Shown: positions 22,189 through 33,208 of the stretch, piece by piece
Numbering within the stretch: the stretch's first letter is position 1
How the letters are laid out: the number at the start of each line of letters is the position of its first letter
Source of the DNA: Sordaria brevicollis
Lineage: Eukaryota; Ascomycota; Sordariomycetes; Sordariales; Sordariaceae
Direction: 5' to 3'
DNA: 64,000 nucleotides
Assembly: GCA_033439795.1 (NCBI GenBank)
Contig: JAUTDP010000002.1
Coordinates: forward strand, 1,736,001-1,800,000
Notes under the pieces: generated by a model
The model's input: the letters and a program-made list of their open reading frames with translations, nothing else
What the model was told of the DNA's origin: nothing
The model's database searches: none
Program-made: the position numbers and the translations under genes

Positions 22189-22947
22189 TTAGCTTAACAC
22201 TTGTGTTAGAACCTATTTTTTTAAGTCGTACGCTTTCGTGACACTTTCGTTTCTTTTCTTTTCTTTCCTTTTTTTTTTTTTTGTGTGTTTCTTTTTTACC
22301 TTCTTTTCTATTTTGGGCTATGCGGAGCATCTCCTTCCTATATCTCAAGACGGACGGCGCCATCACCTTATCCCTCAATGTCCTAACTTCCATCACGATC
22401 CAGCTAGCCCCTGTTCCATCGAGCTCAACCGGACTTTGGAAAGTGCGGTTATGTTATCTCCGACTTTCTTTTGCTGCTCTGGGCCTCGCCTCGAGGTTGG
22501 ACGGCACTGCTGTGGTCCTTCCGGCCGTCACACCCAGGTACCTCTAGGATCATGGAGTTAACATGGAACTTGCGAGAGAATACGTAGAGGTACCTCTACC
22601 GCCAAACTGGCATCGCGACGCCGTCCCCGTCTTTGGTGCGGGGTATTGGTAGTGGTTGCGCAATTCCGGCCCGGAACAGTGACGCTGTCCCCCACGGTGA
22701 ATGTAACCTGTCTTGCTTGCACCTTCTCCGATGGTCTTGATTACCTCTACATTCTGGATGTTGGGGCGGGTCCACGTCCCAACCCGTTCGTCGTCAGTGA
22801 TGGCTTAGATTGTTTATAAACCCGTCCACCCTCTTCCCCAGCCCCTGAGAACCCTTCTACACTCTAGAACTACTCTTCAACTCATCACCTCCGAGTGTCC
22901 TTTGCCGTTCAGTCACCTACGTACACGCACGATTCACGACTCACAAG
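22189..22947. other. Spacer and promoter of the aldo/keto reductase gene
   Basis: No gene is supported. It contains a CT-rich run with T13 near 22268-22282, a perfect 16-bp palindrome GTAGAGGTACCTCTAC at 22584-22599, and an AGGTACCT site at about 22536-22543. The TATA-like site is listed separately. Confidence 0.5.
22815..22820 (+). promoter_or_regulatory. TATA-like box upstream of the aldo/keto reductase gene
   Basis: TATAAA lies 128 bp before the start codon and is followed by a pyrimidine-rich leader with ACTCTTCAACTC. Position and context suit a fungal core promoter. There is no experimental support. Confidence 0.4.
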
Positions 22948-24092
22948 ATGCCTGAACTGCCAGCCAGCCTCAAGGAGTCTGTCCAAAACTCCAAATGTGA
23001 ATACCGCCGGCTGGGCAAGAGCGGTCTGCGCGTCTCTGTGCCCATCTTTGGCTGCATGAGTTTCGGCGACAGCCGGACGCTGGACTGGGCCATCGAAGAG
23101 GATGAGGCTCTCCCTCTGCTCAAGGCCGCCTATGACCGGGGCTTGAACACATGGGATACCGCCAATGTCTATTCCAACGGTGCATCCGAGGTTATTGTCG
23201 GAAAGGCCCTCAAGAAATATGACATTCCGCGCGAGAAGGTGGTCATTCTGACAAAGTGTTATGGTGCTGTCGGGGAAACTCCCGACCTCCGTTCCTTCTT
23301 CTTCCCTTCCCAGATAGCCGTCTCCAAGGACTACGTGAACCAGCACGGCCTTTCGCGGGCTGCCATCTTCAACGCCGTCGAGGCCTCCCTCCGGCGTCTG
23401 GACACTCCCTACATCGATCTGCTTCAGATCCATCGTTTCGACCCCAACACTCCCATCGAAGAGACCATGAAGGCCTTGCACGACTTGGTGCAGTCCGGCA
23501 AGGTGCGCTACATTGGCGCAAGCAGCATGTGGGCCACCCAGTTTGCCCAGATGCAGTTCTGCGCCGAGAAAAACGGCTGGACCAAGTTCATCAGCATGCA
23601 GAACCACTACAACCTGCTTTACCGGGAGGAGGAGCGTGAGATGAATCGATTCTGCAACGACACCGGTGTCGGTCTGATTCCATGGGCTCCCTTGTGCCGT
23701 GGCCACTTGGCTCGCAGGCCCGACCAGTTTGGCAGCACCAAGAGGAGTCAGGGAGAGAAGGAGACCCAGCCTGGTTCGCACGGCACCGTCGAGCCCGATC
23801 TAACCATCATCAACCGCGTGGTAGAGGTTGCGGATAAGCATGAGTGGGCGGTAAGTTTACAACACAGGAAATCACAAATACCTGCATCTGAAAAAGTTGC
23901 TAACTGTATTTACAGATGTCCCATGTGGCATTGGCATGGATTGCTAAGCGCGTCACCAGCCCAATCATTGGCTTCAGCAGCGTCGAACGTTTGGAAGAAG
24001 CAATTTCCGCTAGAGGCAAGGTTTTGACAGAGGAAGAGGAGAAGTACTTGGAGGAGTTGTACAAGCCAAAGCCTATCCAGGGCCACTCTTAG
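22948..24092 (+). CDS. Aldo/keto reductase (NADP-dependent oxidoreductase)
   Basis: Two exons, 22948-23850 and 23916-24092, with a 65-bp intron (GTAAGT...TTTACAG, internal TGCTAACTG branch site), giving 359 aa. The fold's catalytic tetrad can be read: Asp70 and Tyr75 in [10 protein letters not shown], Lys103 in VVILTKCYG, and His162 in [24 protein letters not shown] and the C-terminal [12 protein letters not shown] match the cofactor-binding end. It resembles the yeast YPR127/Aad-type and versiconal-acetate-reductase-like group of fungal AKRs, which reduce aldehydes and ketones; the substrate is unknown. It is cytosolic by the lack of any leader peptide. Reading through the intron gives a false alternative C-terminus, so the spliced model is preferred. 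Confidence 0.93.
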
Positions 24093-24246
24093 TCAAACTC
24101 GCAACCGAGACCGATTGTGTTGGCATGACGGTGGGACGTACTACCTTGCATCCAAGTAGTCTTCAGCGCATGACCAAAGTAATACGCCGTACCAACCCTT
24201 CTCCCTGATTATTTAATGCTTGTAAGCCATTCCCATATGAAACGGT

Positions 24247-24701
24247 CTACCGACCGACGAATGTCCAGTCAAGCCCAATTGCCCTGAGGTTCTCGTCGCT
24301 GAATTCGACAAGCACCCGTCTAGGTTCTTCCCATAGGATCAGAGCAACTGAAAGCTAGCATCACTGAGCTTCATGCCTCGCCTCTCCGCAAACTCGAAGC
24401 CCTTGACTGGCTTCTGTGTTGAGACCTCTATCGTAGGGCCCTCACCAACATCCCTGACCTTCACGCCAGATCACTAAGAGTCAAGATACTTGATCCGTTC
24501 AGGCAAAGATATGTCTTAGGAAACCAGCTTATTATCCTCAAACAGCACGGCATGAACGGCGAACGGCTCGGGCTCATTGTTCTCCGATGGCCCATCAATA
24601 TGATTCCGGACTTCTTCGACTGAAAGCCATGAATGCCCGTCCTGGTGGTGTTCGGAATGCTGCCGCAGCTGCCAGCCCGGATCAAGCATATGCGTTTCCA
24701 C
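24247..24701 (-). pseudogene. Decayed C-terminal fragment of a GH2-type glycosidase (beta-mannosidase-like)
   Basis: On the minus strand one frame reads EPFAVHAVLFEDNKLVS, stop, DISLPERIKYLDS, stop, stop, then GVKVRDVGEGPTIEVS and TQKPVKGFEFAERRGMKLSD. A frame change near 24340 leads to RRVLVEFSDENLRAIGLDWT and ends at a TAG at 24247-24249. The pattern PVKGxxFxERxGxxLSD followed by a final beta strand ending in W resembles the last domain of fungal GH2 beta-mannosidases and exo-glucosaminidases. At least three in-frame stops and one frameshift make it a relic. No upstream catalytic part is left. The TpG-to-TpA bias of RIP is not seen, so it decayed by ordinary mutation. The family call is from recall of the domain, not from an alignment. 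Confidence 0.45.
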
Positions 24702-25157
24702 TTTTGAGCATGCTTAGGCCATGGTGTCTTGGGTTTAGGCAAGTATTGGTTTCTGATGGGCGTCTTCTGGAAGTACTGCATCATGATCTTTCATTCAACG
24801 TTGATATACACAAAAATGACTCCATTGCGTGCACCTTTATTTCTATACCAGCCGTTCCCTATTCCACTACTCAAAGTCGGATGTGGATCGTTAAATGGAT
24901 GACTATTTGCCGCCCAATGCAAGTAGGCGTATAAGTAGCTGGTAGAACACATGACGTGAACAATAAAGGCAAAAGCTAACGAATATCACAGTAGGAGCGT
25001 CTATACAACAGCTATATACAACTGATATCCCAAGCGAGCGTTATTTGTGAACAAACAAAGGAAAGGCTTCATCAGTTTCGAGAAGAACCGACCAAGGAAA
25101 GATACAAAACGAAGAGGCATCCCGTCATTACTTCCGTGGCAATGATCAGCTTGTCCA
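24702..25157. other. Spacer between GH2 relic and GH71 gene
   Basis: No intact gene. The part near 24.7-24.8 kb may be more of the decayed hydrolase. The part near 25.1 kb is the 3' region of the GH71 gene. Confidence 0.4.
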
Positions 25158-26901
25158 CTAGCCGCAGTTGGGCGAGCATGCGCTTGAGGGACAATAGTCT
25201 CTGGCGCAAGTGAAGGCACAAAGTCCCTTGTAACCGTCATCAAGACCCGGTGCTGGACAACCTGGGGGCTTCGTCAGTGGCGCGCTCCATCCCGGCGTAC
25301 CGAACGAGGTACACTTGCAGGGACCAGGCGGGCAATAGCCCTGAGAGCATGAGAAGTCACAGAGACCAGTGAGGTTGGCCGACTCTCCGTCAGCAACCGT
25401 TCCGCCGTTGCAGTTGGTTGGTGTGGTCGCCGGAGGTACCGTGGTGGCGGTCTGGGTCGGGATCGTGCTGGAAGCAGGTGGAGGATTTGACGTGGGGGGA
25501 GTGGTTGAAGCAGGAGGAGGGTTCGTAGGCTGAGGATCGTTTGGCGGAGGCGCAGTACCGATCAAGGTGGGAGTCGGTTGGCAAGTGCTCACATGAAGTC
25601 CGGCAGTCAGAGAGGCCAGACCTTCGGAATCGAGTGTACCAAACCTTTCGAAGGGAAGCTTGCCCACAAATGCATTGAAGTTGTAGATACCACATGGGCA
25701 AGTGCTGCTAATGTCCCTCGGGGAGGTGCCGCTTAGAACGGACTGTCCGTTACGGACGAGCTGGAATCTTTGCTTTCCCACACCCATCGGTATCTTCTGT
25801 GCAAATGCACCCACAGGAGCTTGGTAGGTAACAGGAGAATTACCGCCAGACGTCACCGTGATTTGACCAGCGGTCTTGAGGAGGGATACGACAAACACGG
25901 CGTCCTCCATGGTCTCGTAACCATTAGGCCTTCCCTTGAAGTAGTTCCCGCTGCTGTTGTTGGCATCCTGAAGGGTATTATCGGTCGCATCGCAGTTCAA
26001 GGACTTGAAAGTTGGCCTGTACCAGTAGATAATCTGGTCCTCACTGATGTAGGCGTCGGGATTGCTGGCGCCTGCCTTGTAGGCCGCAATAAACGGCTTT
26101 GCCAAGTCCATCCACCCCTCGTGCGGCATGTCATTGACCCATTTGGAGTTTCCGTCGTCGGTGTGCTTTGAGTCGAGTGGCCCAATGTAATGGGACTCGC
26201 CGTAGTCATTCCAGGTTATGATCTCGACGTAGCGGGGGGCGAGCGTCAAAATTTCCTTCCAACGGTTATACCAAAGGAGGTCGCCCGGGAATACCCAGTT
26301 CTTGCTGTAGCTAACTTCGGGGCCGAAGTGAGTTGAAAACCATGGGGAGATTGGTGCCATATATGGCTTGGAACCCAGCCAGGCTTTGTACGCATTGTCC
26401 CCATCAGCCACGGAGAAGCTTTGCCCAAGTTGGGGAGCTTTGTTAGCACCGTTGTTTGGCCAGGCCATCCAGTTGAAGGCTGAGTCGAGCGCGCCGCTGT
26501 TGGGAGTCTGAGAAGGGTTGAAGTTGGGCGCCCAAAAGACGTCAACTCCCGCCGCCGCTCTCATTTGAGCCACGTCAAGGCCGTCGCCAATAAAGCTCGA
26601 GGCAAACACTTTTCCGCTGATTTTCAGCTGTGCGGGAAGAGAGGCGTATTGAGCAATCTTGTGTCCTACATCGACAGCTTGAGTGTTCGCATGCCACCAG
26701 TTGAAATCAAATGAGATGAAAACCTTCATGCCATTGCGAGCCGCGGACTCGTAGGCAAATCCCAGTTGAGTGTCAGTGTAGTCGTCGACTCCGATGTTAA
26801 GAGCAAATGCATCGATACCTATCGCGCAAGGAGTTAGCCTCTCCAACCGCACACAGTACATGTGTGGTATTAAAGGACGGCAGATTACTTATGGCCTTGG
26901 C

Positions 26902-26910
26902 CTTTTGCAT
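26902..26910. repeat. Left target-site duplication of the MULE
   Basis: CTTTTGCAT is repeated at 30672-30680. Joining the exon halves across one copy restores an uninterrupted Asp-Met-Gln-Lys-Ala reading in GH71 exon 2, which confirms the insertion site. Confidence 0.9.
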
Positions 26911-27023
26911 GAGACTCCCTATACGGGCTGTGTCACTTTCCTATACGGGCTGTTAGTACAGCCCGTATAGGGAACCCTATATAGTCTTCCTATACAGGCT
27001 GTGTCACTATAATCCCTAACCCT
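26911..27023 (+). repeat. Left terminal inverted repeat of the MULE
   Basis: About 113 bp, matching 30560-30672 in reverse with few differences, most of them C/T or G/A. It contains CCTATACGGGCTG at 26918-26930 and 26940-26952, its inverse at 26959-26971 (a hairpin with a 6-base loop), and a variant at 26989-27001. Confidence 0.9.
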
Positions 27024-30000
27024 AATAAATGTAACAAAACCCCGCCGCCCAGGCGGCTAGGCAACCGTTCATTACCCGCAATAGGGGACCTACTTAGTAA
27101 GCGAACTTAGCGAATTTTGAGATTTTTAAAGGAGTTGTGCGATTTCTTTACGCTACGAATCCAATACGACGATAATAATAAATAGTTATAACTTTACGAT
27201 ATTATTTCGTATTATTATTATTTTAACGTAAATTGAATCGCTACGATATAAGTAATTAATTGAGCTAATTATTTTATTTATAATTATAGTATATCCATTA
27301 TTATTAAATTTTCGAACGATTTTAGTAATTATTATTCTAATAGTAGAAATAAGCTTATATTTATATCGCCTATTCGTAATAAAGATATCCCTACTTCCGC
27401 TTAAATATAAGATTTATAGTAAATAGGTGATAACGATAGTAATAGCCCTTTCGAAGGTTTTTCCCTTCGCGATAGCGATTTATTTAACGAAGGCGAAAAG
27501 TTTATTATTAATAAGGAGCCTATTTTTAATTTAACGACCGAAGATATAATACCCGAGCCTTTAAATTTTACGAAGGATATTTAAAAATTATTTAATATAT
27601 AGGGGTATAAATACGGCTTTACGTTTAATTATACGTAGGGTTTTAATTACCGGAAGGGCGCGTTTATATATTATTGCCTTTTTTATAACCGATTTAGCCA
27701 TTTTCGAGAATCTATAATTAAATTGAAGAAATTTAGAAGTTATAAATATAATTACGAATAGTATAGAGTAATTATTACTTTCGAAAAGAATAATTGGAAG
27801 TAGATTTATTAATTTACTACTAATATTTAAAATTAAGTTTATAATTATCCGCTATTTTTATATTTATTAGTTTATCCTTAATTACGTAAGGTAAAAAAAG
27901 GCTCCGCTATCCTCCACCGCGTTTTTATACTAAATTACGAACTTGGTATTAAACCCCGTAATATTTTAGGTATTATTAAATAGGAATTTAAATTTTTAAT
28001 TTATATTTATAAAGATATTGATAATATACGTTAGAAAATTAAGAAGACGATACGTAAGAATTATAAGGCTATTGTAATAATTATTAATTATTTTAATAAG
28101 GTTAGTATTATTTATATTATCGAATAGGTTTAAAATAACTTTTACCGATTAATTGGTTTTATTTAATTATAGAAAAACTATTTTAATTAATAGAGGAAAT
28201 AGCTAAAATGCCTTAGTATTGATAATATTTATAAAATTAATCGATATAATTACTTTCTTATTATTATTATAGGTATAATTAATATTTATTTTATTTATTT
28301 TATTACGTTTAGTTTTATCGATAACAAAAAGGTCGAGGGATTTACGTAAATAATTAAAGTAATCGAGAATTTACGTATTAAAGTAAGTACGGCTAAATTA
28401 AATATTATTATTATAAACTTTAATAATTAATTAAAGACGGTATTATTAATGGTATTTCTTAATTTTTAATAGTAAATTTGCATTTTTTATATTAATTATA
28501 ACGTTCTTTTATAGGTAAAAAAGAAATAGAAGAAAATAGAAGGGGATAATAATAATTTAAAAGAATTTAACGAAGATTATGGGTTTATTACCCTTAATTA
28601 AAATAACCGGGAGATCTTATAATATATTATAAGGCTAGTAGGGTTTTAAAAAATCTTCGAGTATATTTATCGAAGCTTTTTTAACTTTTAGAAAATAATA
28701 ATCTTTGCGCTTAATGAAGTTACGTTTATTTAACGTTAGAAGCGCTTAATTACCGACTTCGAGGATTAGTAAAAGATATTATTATATTTATAAGATATAT
28801 ATATGGGAATTCGGTATTAATAGGCTCGTTATTATACGTCGTAGTATAGGAATTTTGGTTTAATTATTACCTCTCCTAACGAATCGATTAATTACCGTGT
28901 AAAAGGATTTTTAATTAATAGTAAGATTAATTTATTTATATTATTAGTAATTTTATATACTATAGTAGAACGCGAATGGCGTTAATAGGAGAAAGACGTT
29001 ACCGATTAGGATATTAAAATCTGCGGCGAATTTATTAGTTTAGCTATAGCGGTATTAAAAGATTTATTTTAGTGGATGATTTACCGTAGGTTCGAATTTA
29101 TTTACGAGTAATTACGTATTATTTAATTTAAAATACTTTTAACGTTTAATAAAAAATTAATACGAAATTTAGGACTTTATAAGTATATTATGTAACGGTA
29201 ATATAGTATACCCTATTACTATAAATTACTAGAATTATTTAAAAGTAAAGGTATAGAGTAATTAGTCCGTTAGGACGTTTATTACCGTTATTATACCCGA
29301 AAACCTTTAGTAAGTTTGTTTATTTATTTTTTTATAACTTTATATTTAATAATATATTTTAGAATAAATGGGACCCCTATTTCCGTATTAAGGATCCTAA
29401 AATTATCGATAGGATTAGGGGAAGGCTAAAGAATAATATAGTAAATATACCTAAGGATTAATAAATCTTTAATACGTAGAAGGGGAAGGGGAAAAGGAAA
29501 GGGAAAGGGAAAAGGAAAGGGAAAGGGAAGGGGAAGGGGAAAGTGGTAAAGGGGAATTAAATTTTTAAATTATTATTCCGCTAGTAGTAATTATAATTTA
29601 AAATTATTAATAAAATTAATATTAGTATTAGTAATAATAATAGCGAATTTATATATTCTATTATTAAAATATAGCGGGGGGAAGAAGGGGAGGAAAGTTC
29701 GTACGATTTAAATAATTCCCTTATAAAGTATTGGGCTACTTATATTCGAATTCTAAAAGAGGCTAATACTTAGACGGCTATTTAAATAGTAGCGCTTTCT
29801 AATAATCTTTTTACTTTTAATTTTGATAAATAGCCTCCCCGCAAAAAACGTACTACGGTAAGTTTATTAATACTTTAAACCGTTATTAGAAGAAGCGGGC
29901 GGGTTATTAAATTTTTAAGGAAGAAGTTGGGCGAATAGGTAATTGGGTAATAGTAGCGAAATTTTAATCTTTTAATTAATTTATATTATATTAAAATATT

Positions 30001-30283
30001 ATATTAAGGATTATAATTTTTTATTTTGGTAAAAATTAATAAAAAAAGGAAGTTCCCCTATTTTAATTATATATTTTGCCTAAGTCCTTTATATTTTAAA
30101 CTTTAACGGCGAAACGTTAATAGGAAATGAGGGATAGTACGTTATTTATTACGGCGTATATCCCCCTCTACCTTCGTTTATTACTTACTACCCTTAAAAC
30201 TTATAGCTTATATAGTATTTTTGAATTTATAGTTAGTAATAATAATAATAATTATAAAGAAGAGAAAAACGCAATTATAGTAG

Positions 30284-30376
30284 TACAAATAGGAATCGAA
30301 CGCGGGTCTCTATAATCTATAATATTAATAATAATTATTGCTCGTTAATAGTAAACCGCTATACTACGGGCGTCCT
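30284..30376 (-). pseudogene. tRNA-like relic inside the MULE
   Basis: On the minus strand an A-box-like block (GTAGTATAGCGGTTTA, 30354-30369) is followed after about 55 bases by a B-box (GACCCGCGTTCGATTCC, 30292-30308). The spacing and the GACCC...GTTCGATTCC T arm resemble tRNA-Asp or tRNA-Glu. The middle is A/T-only and cannot form an anticodon arm. It is either a captured tRNA or the head of a SINE, degraded by RIP together with the MULE. Confidence 0.5.
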
Positions 30377-30559
30377 TATAGCACCCCTTTCGGGGCTAGT
30401 GATAGTCGAAGCGAGATTTGGTACTTATAAAAGGAGATTGAACGTATTTTAGTATTATTTTAGGTAATAATAATATAAGGTTATAGTACGGAAGTTTTTT
30501 AGGGGAAAGGGTGAGTAATACCTGCGGAGTAGAATAATAAGATATTGCTTCGCTTTTAA

Positions 30560-30672
30560 GGGTTAGGGATTATAGTGACACAGCCCGTATAGGAAGACTA
30601 TATAGGGTTCCCTATACGGGCTGTTAGACACAGCCCGCGTAGGAAAGTAATATAGCCCGTATAGGGAGTCTC
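30560..30672 (-). repeat. Right terminal inverted repeat of the MULE
   Basis: Reverse complement of 26911-27023 with scattered transitions such as TACGGGCTGT to TACGGGCTAT. It carries the same internal CCTATACGGGCTG array. Confidence 0.9.
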
Positions 30673-30962
30673 TTTTGCATATCATAATCATAGTCGGCCG
30701 ATGAACCACGGTTGCCCACAATACCAACCTGTTGAATCGCTCGTCAGCTCTTGGTCAAAATCCAAAGACACGGGAAGGAAAATCTTATCCAGGCGAAACA
30801 TACCATGAAATGCGCAAACACCAGCTTGTCAGTAGCTGTTTGCCTTTGAACAAGGGAGCTCGTGAATGGCGCGGGAGCAGCTTGTGCTCCGAGCATGTGG
30901 CCAGCCCAAAGGCAAATGGCAGCAGTTCCAAGGAGGAAACGGGAGAACATGTTGACTGCCAT

Positions 30963-33208
30963 TGCCTTCTATGTCTTGAGGATCTGGACAACGACGGTCA
31001 CTTTAGCTTCCGTCGGACTTCAATGTCTTTTTGAGGGGGTGTTAGGGAAAGAAGCCCGGGAAGGAAGAAGACACCAACTTCCGGATATGATGATTGATAT
31101 AGCTCTAGCTGTTGGTGAAGCTTATGAGACGATAGATGGAATGTTTAATAAAGGACTAGTCAGGGACTCTACCAACCGCGTCTTTATACTCGAGTTTGCC
31201 TCTAGCTTCCGTACCGTCTTTTTGTTCGAAGCTCTCCAAGAGCTCGACAATATCCGGATCTCTGAAGCTAACCTCACATCTTCATGTCTGTCACAATCTC
31301 GAAATGATTGCTTACTGAGGTATTGGATTCCTCCTTCTTCGCTATATTGACTTGCCCTGCGTAATGAGGGAAGACCCTTTGTCAAGTGGCTGCAACGCAT
31401 GGTCATCTTTTGACCGAGGTGCAGTTGAATATTGACTCTGAGTTCTGGGTGCTTAGAAGGTGACGGCGGGAAGATCGGTGTCTTTTCCAAACTAGAGGGT
31501 ATCATCCAAGAACAAGGTGTATTACACTTGTGCCTCGTCTTCAAATGCCATTCACCTTCGGTATGGACCCCTAAACCTCAGACGAGTTCCAAATCTATGG
31601 GCGTGGTTTAAGATCATCATTCCATTTCGTGACTAACAACCAAACATAGAGGTATTGGTGTGCAGAGGAGCCATCTAGGTTATTGGTTTCAGCGGGCGAT
31701 TTGCCGCTTCCGCACCTAGTTTAGCCATATTTATATTAGAATCCGTCGTGTCACCACGTTCAAAGAAGCTGTCTCGTATTCATTGTCAGAGACTCAGAGT
31801 ACCAACAAAGAGAAAAGGAATATGAAGAAAGTCACCGACAACGCTCGTTTTTCGTGGTGCTCTCTACCTATCACGCATAAACTAGCGTTTGATGGTAGGT
31901 CCAAACGAGCAGAACAACTCAACCTTGAACTAACAGAAAACGCCGTCTGCGAAAATCTTCCTTCACTTGTTCTCCATGATGTACCATCGGTAAGTTTTCA
32001 ACCGGCCGGTTCTTCATGTAGAGCTGCACAAAGAGTGGTTGTTCCAGGTGGGCAGAATTATTGTCGTCAAGGAATGTTGTGCGACCACTGAAAGTGCGTG
32101 TTTTGAATGGTCTCTAGCTCAAATATTCGACAAACCACTCTATATGTCTCAGATCTTTCACCTCGAACTTCTCATTTGAAACTGCAGATTGCCTTTGTTG
32201 CATGAATAGCTACAAAGACAGATAGATCAAAGAAGCTGCAGGAACCACCTGGGCCGGGCCGGTACATCATTCAAAGCAAGCCCCCAACTTACAAAGGCAT
32301 TCGCAAACAAGTAGCTACAGGGGCATCTTCGCCGGGGGCAGCGAGTTGGACGAGTGTCGTTTTGAAGATTGAGCACGGCACGGGAATATCCAGCGGATTT
32401 GAATGGAAGTTGTCCCGTGCCCAGCCATTCCCCTGACAACTCCACGTGCGTAAGACACATGCAGCTGGGTCGTAGTCAGCCGCACACAATGTTACCGCTT
32501 CCGTACACGACATCAATAGTCGACCGCCATCTCTGGCTCCTATGCCGATGAAGAAAGTTGCTTCTGATTTTTGGGCCACGCTGATACCAGACAGATGGGA
32601 ATTGGGGGATTGCTTCTTTGTATATGCCATTTTGCGTCGGTGTCGCAAGTACAATTCCTTCCACCGTTCCACGTCATATATGCCGTCCTCACACCGCTAC
32701 GCCTTCGACGAATATACAACTTACCTCACTCAGCCCCGAGTCTTCTCCTTAAACCTCACAATGGCATTTGGCACTTCCCCTGTGCACGCCGCTAATTAGT
32801 AACAATTGAAACCTCCTTTATCTGCAAAATAGAGGTTCACATTTGGGTAGAACATTGGGGCCCTCAATCTAAAGCTTTGTTCAACCTGAAACTGACCCGT
32901 GCCAACATGAAGCGGGCTGGTTTTGAATATGCCGCGATATTGGGAGCCTGTCCCGCGCACATTCCTCTTGATGAGACTCGTGACAGTGAGCAACCCATTT
33001 GTTGACAAATAAACTGGAAAGTATGAACACTTAGTAATAGCCGGAGCCGGAGCCAGTTGGCCTCGTCACCAAAGATTTTGACCGACTTGAACACCCTCGG
33101 CTGGGCGATTACTCTTTCGGTCTGAGCATGTTGGTTACATCCATGCGCCTCAAGTATCGCGGCTATCGCCTCAGGCACCCACATTCCGCAACAACCCTTC
33201 GGCTTTTT
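30963..33208. other. GH71 promoter and spacer to the ABC transporter gene
   Basis: No supported gene. Several ORFs of 100-160 aa exist on both strands (for example minus-strand 32289-32672), but none has a recognisable domain or splice structure. The composition is normal, without RIP. The end near 33.2 kb is the 3' region of the ABC gene. Confidence 0.45.

Larger units (their letters stand above)
26911..30672 (+). mobile_element. RIP-degraded Mutator-like element (MULE, Hop-like)
   Basis: 3.76-kb insertion with terminal inverted repeats of about 113 bp (26911-27023 and 30560-30672), flanked by a direct repeat CTTTTGCAT (26902-26910 and 30672-30680; 8 bp if the last TIR base is counted as element, 9 bp otherwise). 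The transposase is on the + strand. A FAR1-like start with GYKYGFTFNYT lies at 27604-27690. The MULE catalytic block is near 28217: LSIDNIYKINRYNYF, matching L-x-D-x-T-Y-K-T-N-R-F. Near 28408-28505 IIINFNN...VFLNF and QICIFYINYNV match VIVTDRE...VFP and LCRWHINKNV. At the second Asp, codon GAC has become AAC, and Trp and Gln codons have become stops, as RIP predicts. Long TIRs with a 9-bp duplication fit MULEs such as Hop. It cannot encode a working transposase. Confidence 0.9.
25158..30962 (-). pseudogene. GH71 alpha-1,3-glucanase (mutanase), split by a transposon in exon 2
   Basis: Secreted enzyme that cleaves alpha-1,3-glucan of fungal walls. Exon 1 is 30962-30804: a signal peptide (about MFSRFLLGTAAICLWAGHML) with AAPAP after it, then KLVFAHFM. 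Exon 2 begins at 30728 (VGIVGNRGSSADYDYDM) and is broken at 30673-30680 by a 3.76-kb Mutator-like element. It resumes at 26902 (KAKAI) and ends at 26889. Exon 3 is 26818-25158 and holds the catalytic domain (IDAFALNIG, FISFDFNWWH, WNDYGESHYIGP) and a Pro/Thr/Ser linker. Two Cys-rich repeats of CBM24 type follow (LCDFSCSQGYCPPGPCKC and LCAFTCARDYCPSSAC). All the flanking exons are open and free of RIP, so loss of function is recent or the enzyme's 3' part is still under some constraint. I treat the gene as inactive because the insertion lies in coding sequence. Confidence 0.9.

Noticed and set aside
22909..23781. 290-codon minus-strand ORF
   Set aside because: Antisense of the aldo/keto reductase exon, no family match.
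27000..27030. CCCTAACCCTAA in the MULE end, resembling telomere repeats
   Set aside because: Only two units, present symmetrically in both TIRs as part of the element, so it is not a telomere relic.
29480..29545. GGGAAA-type tandem run as a satellite or CRISPR-like array
   Set aside because: It is a simple purine repeat at the 3' end of the MULE transposase region, without spacers.
32289..32672. 127-codon minus-strand ORF between GH71 and ABC genes
   Set aside because: A Cys-containing sequence that looked faintly protein-like, but no domain, no splice partners and no signal peptide could be found.
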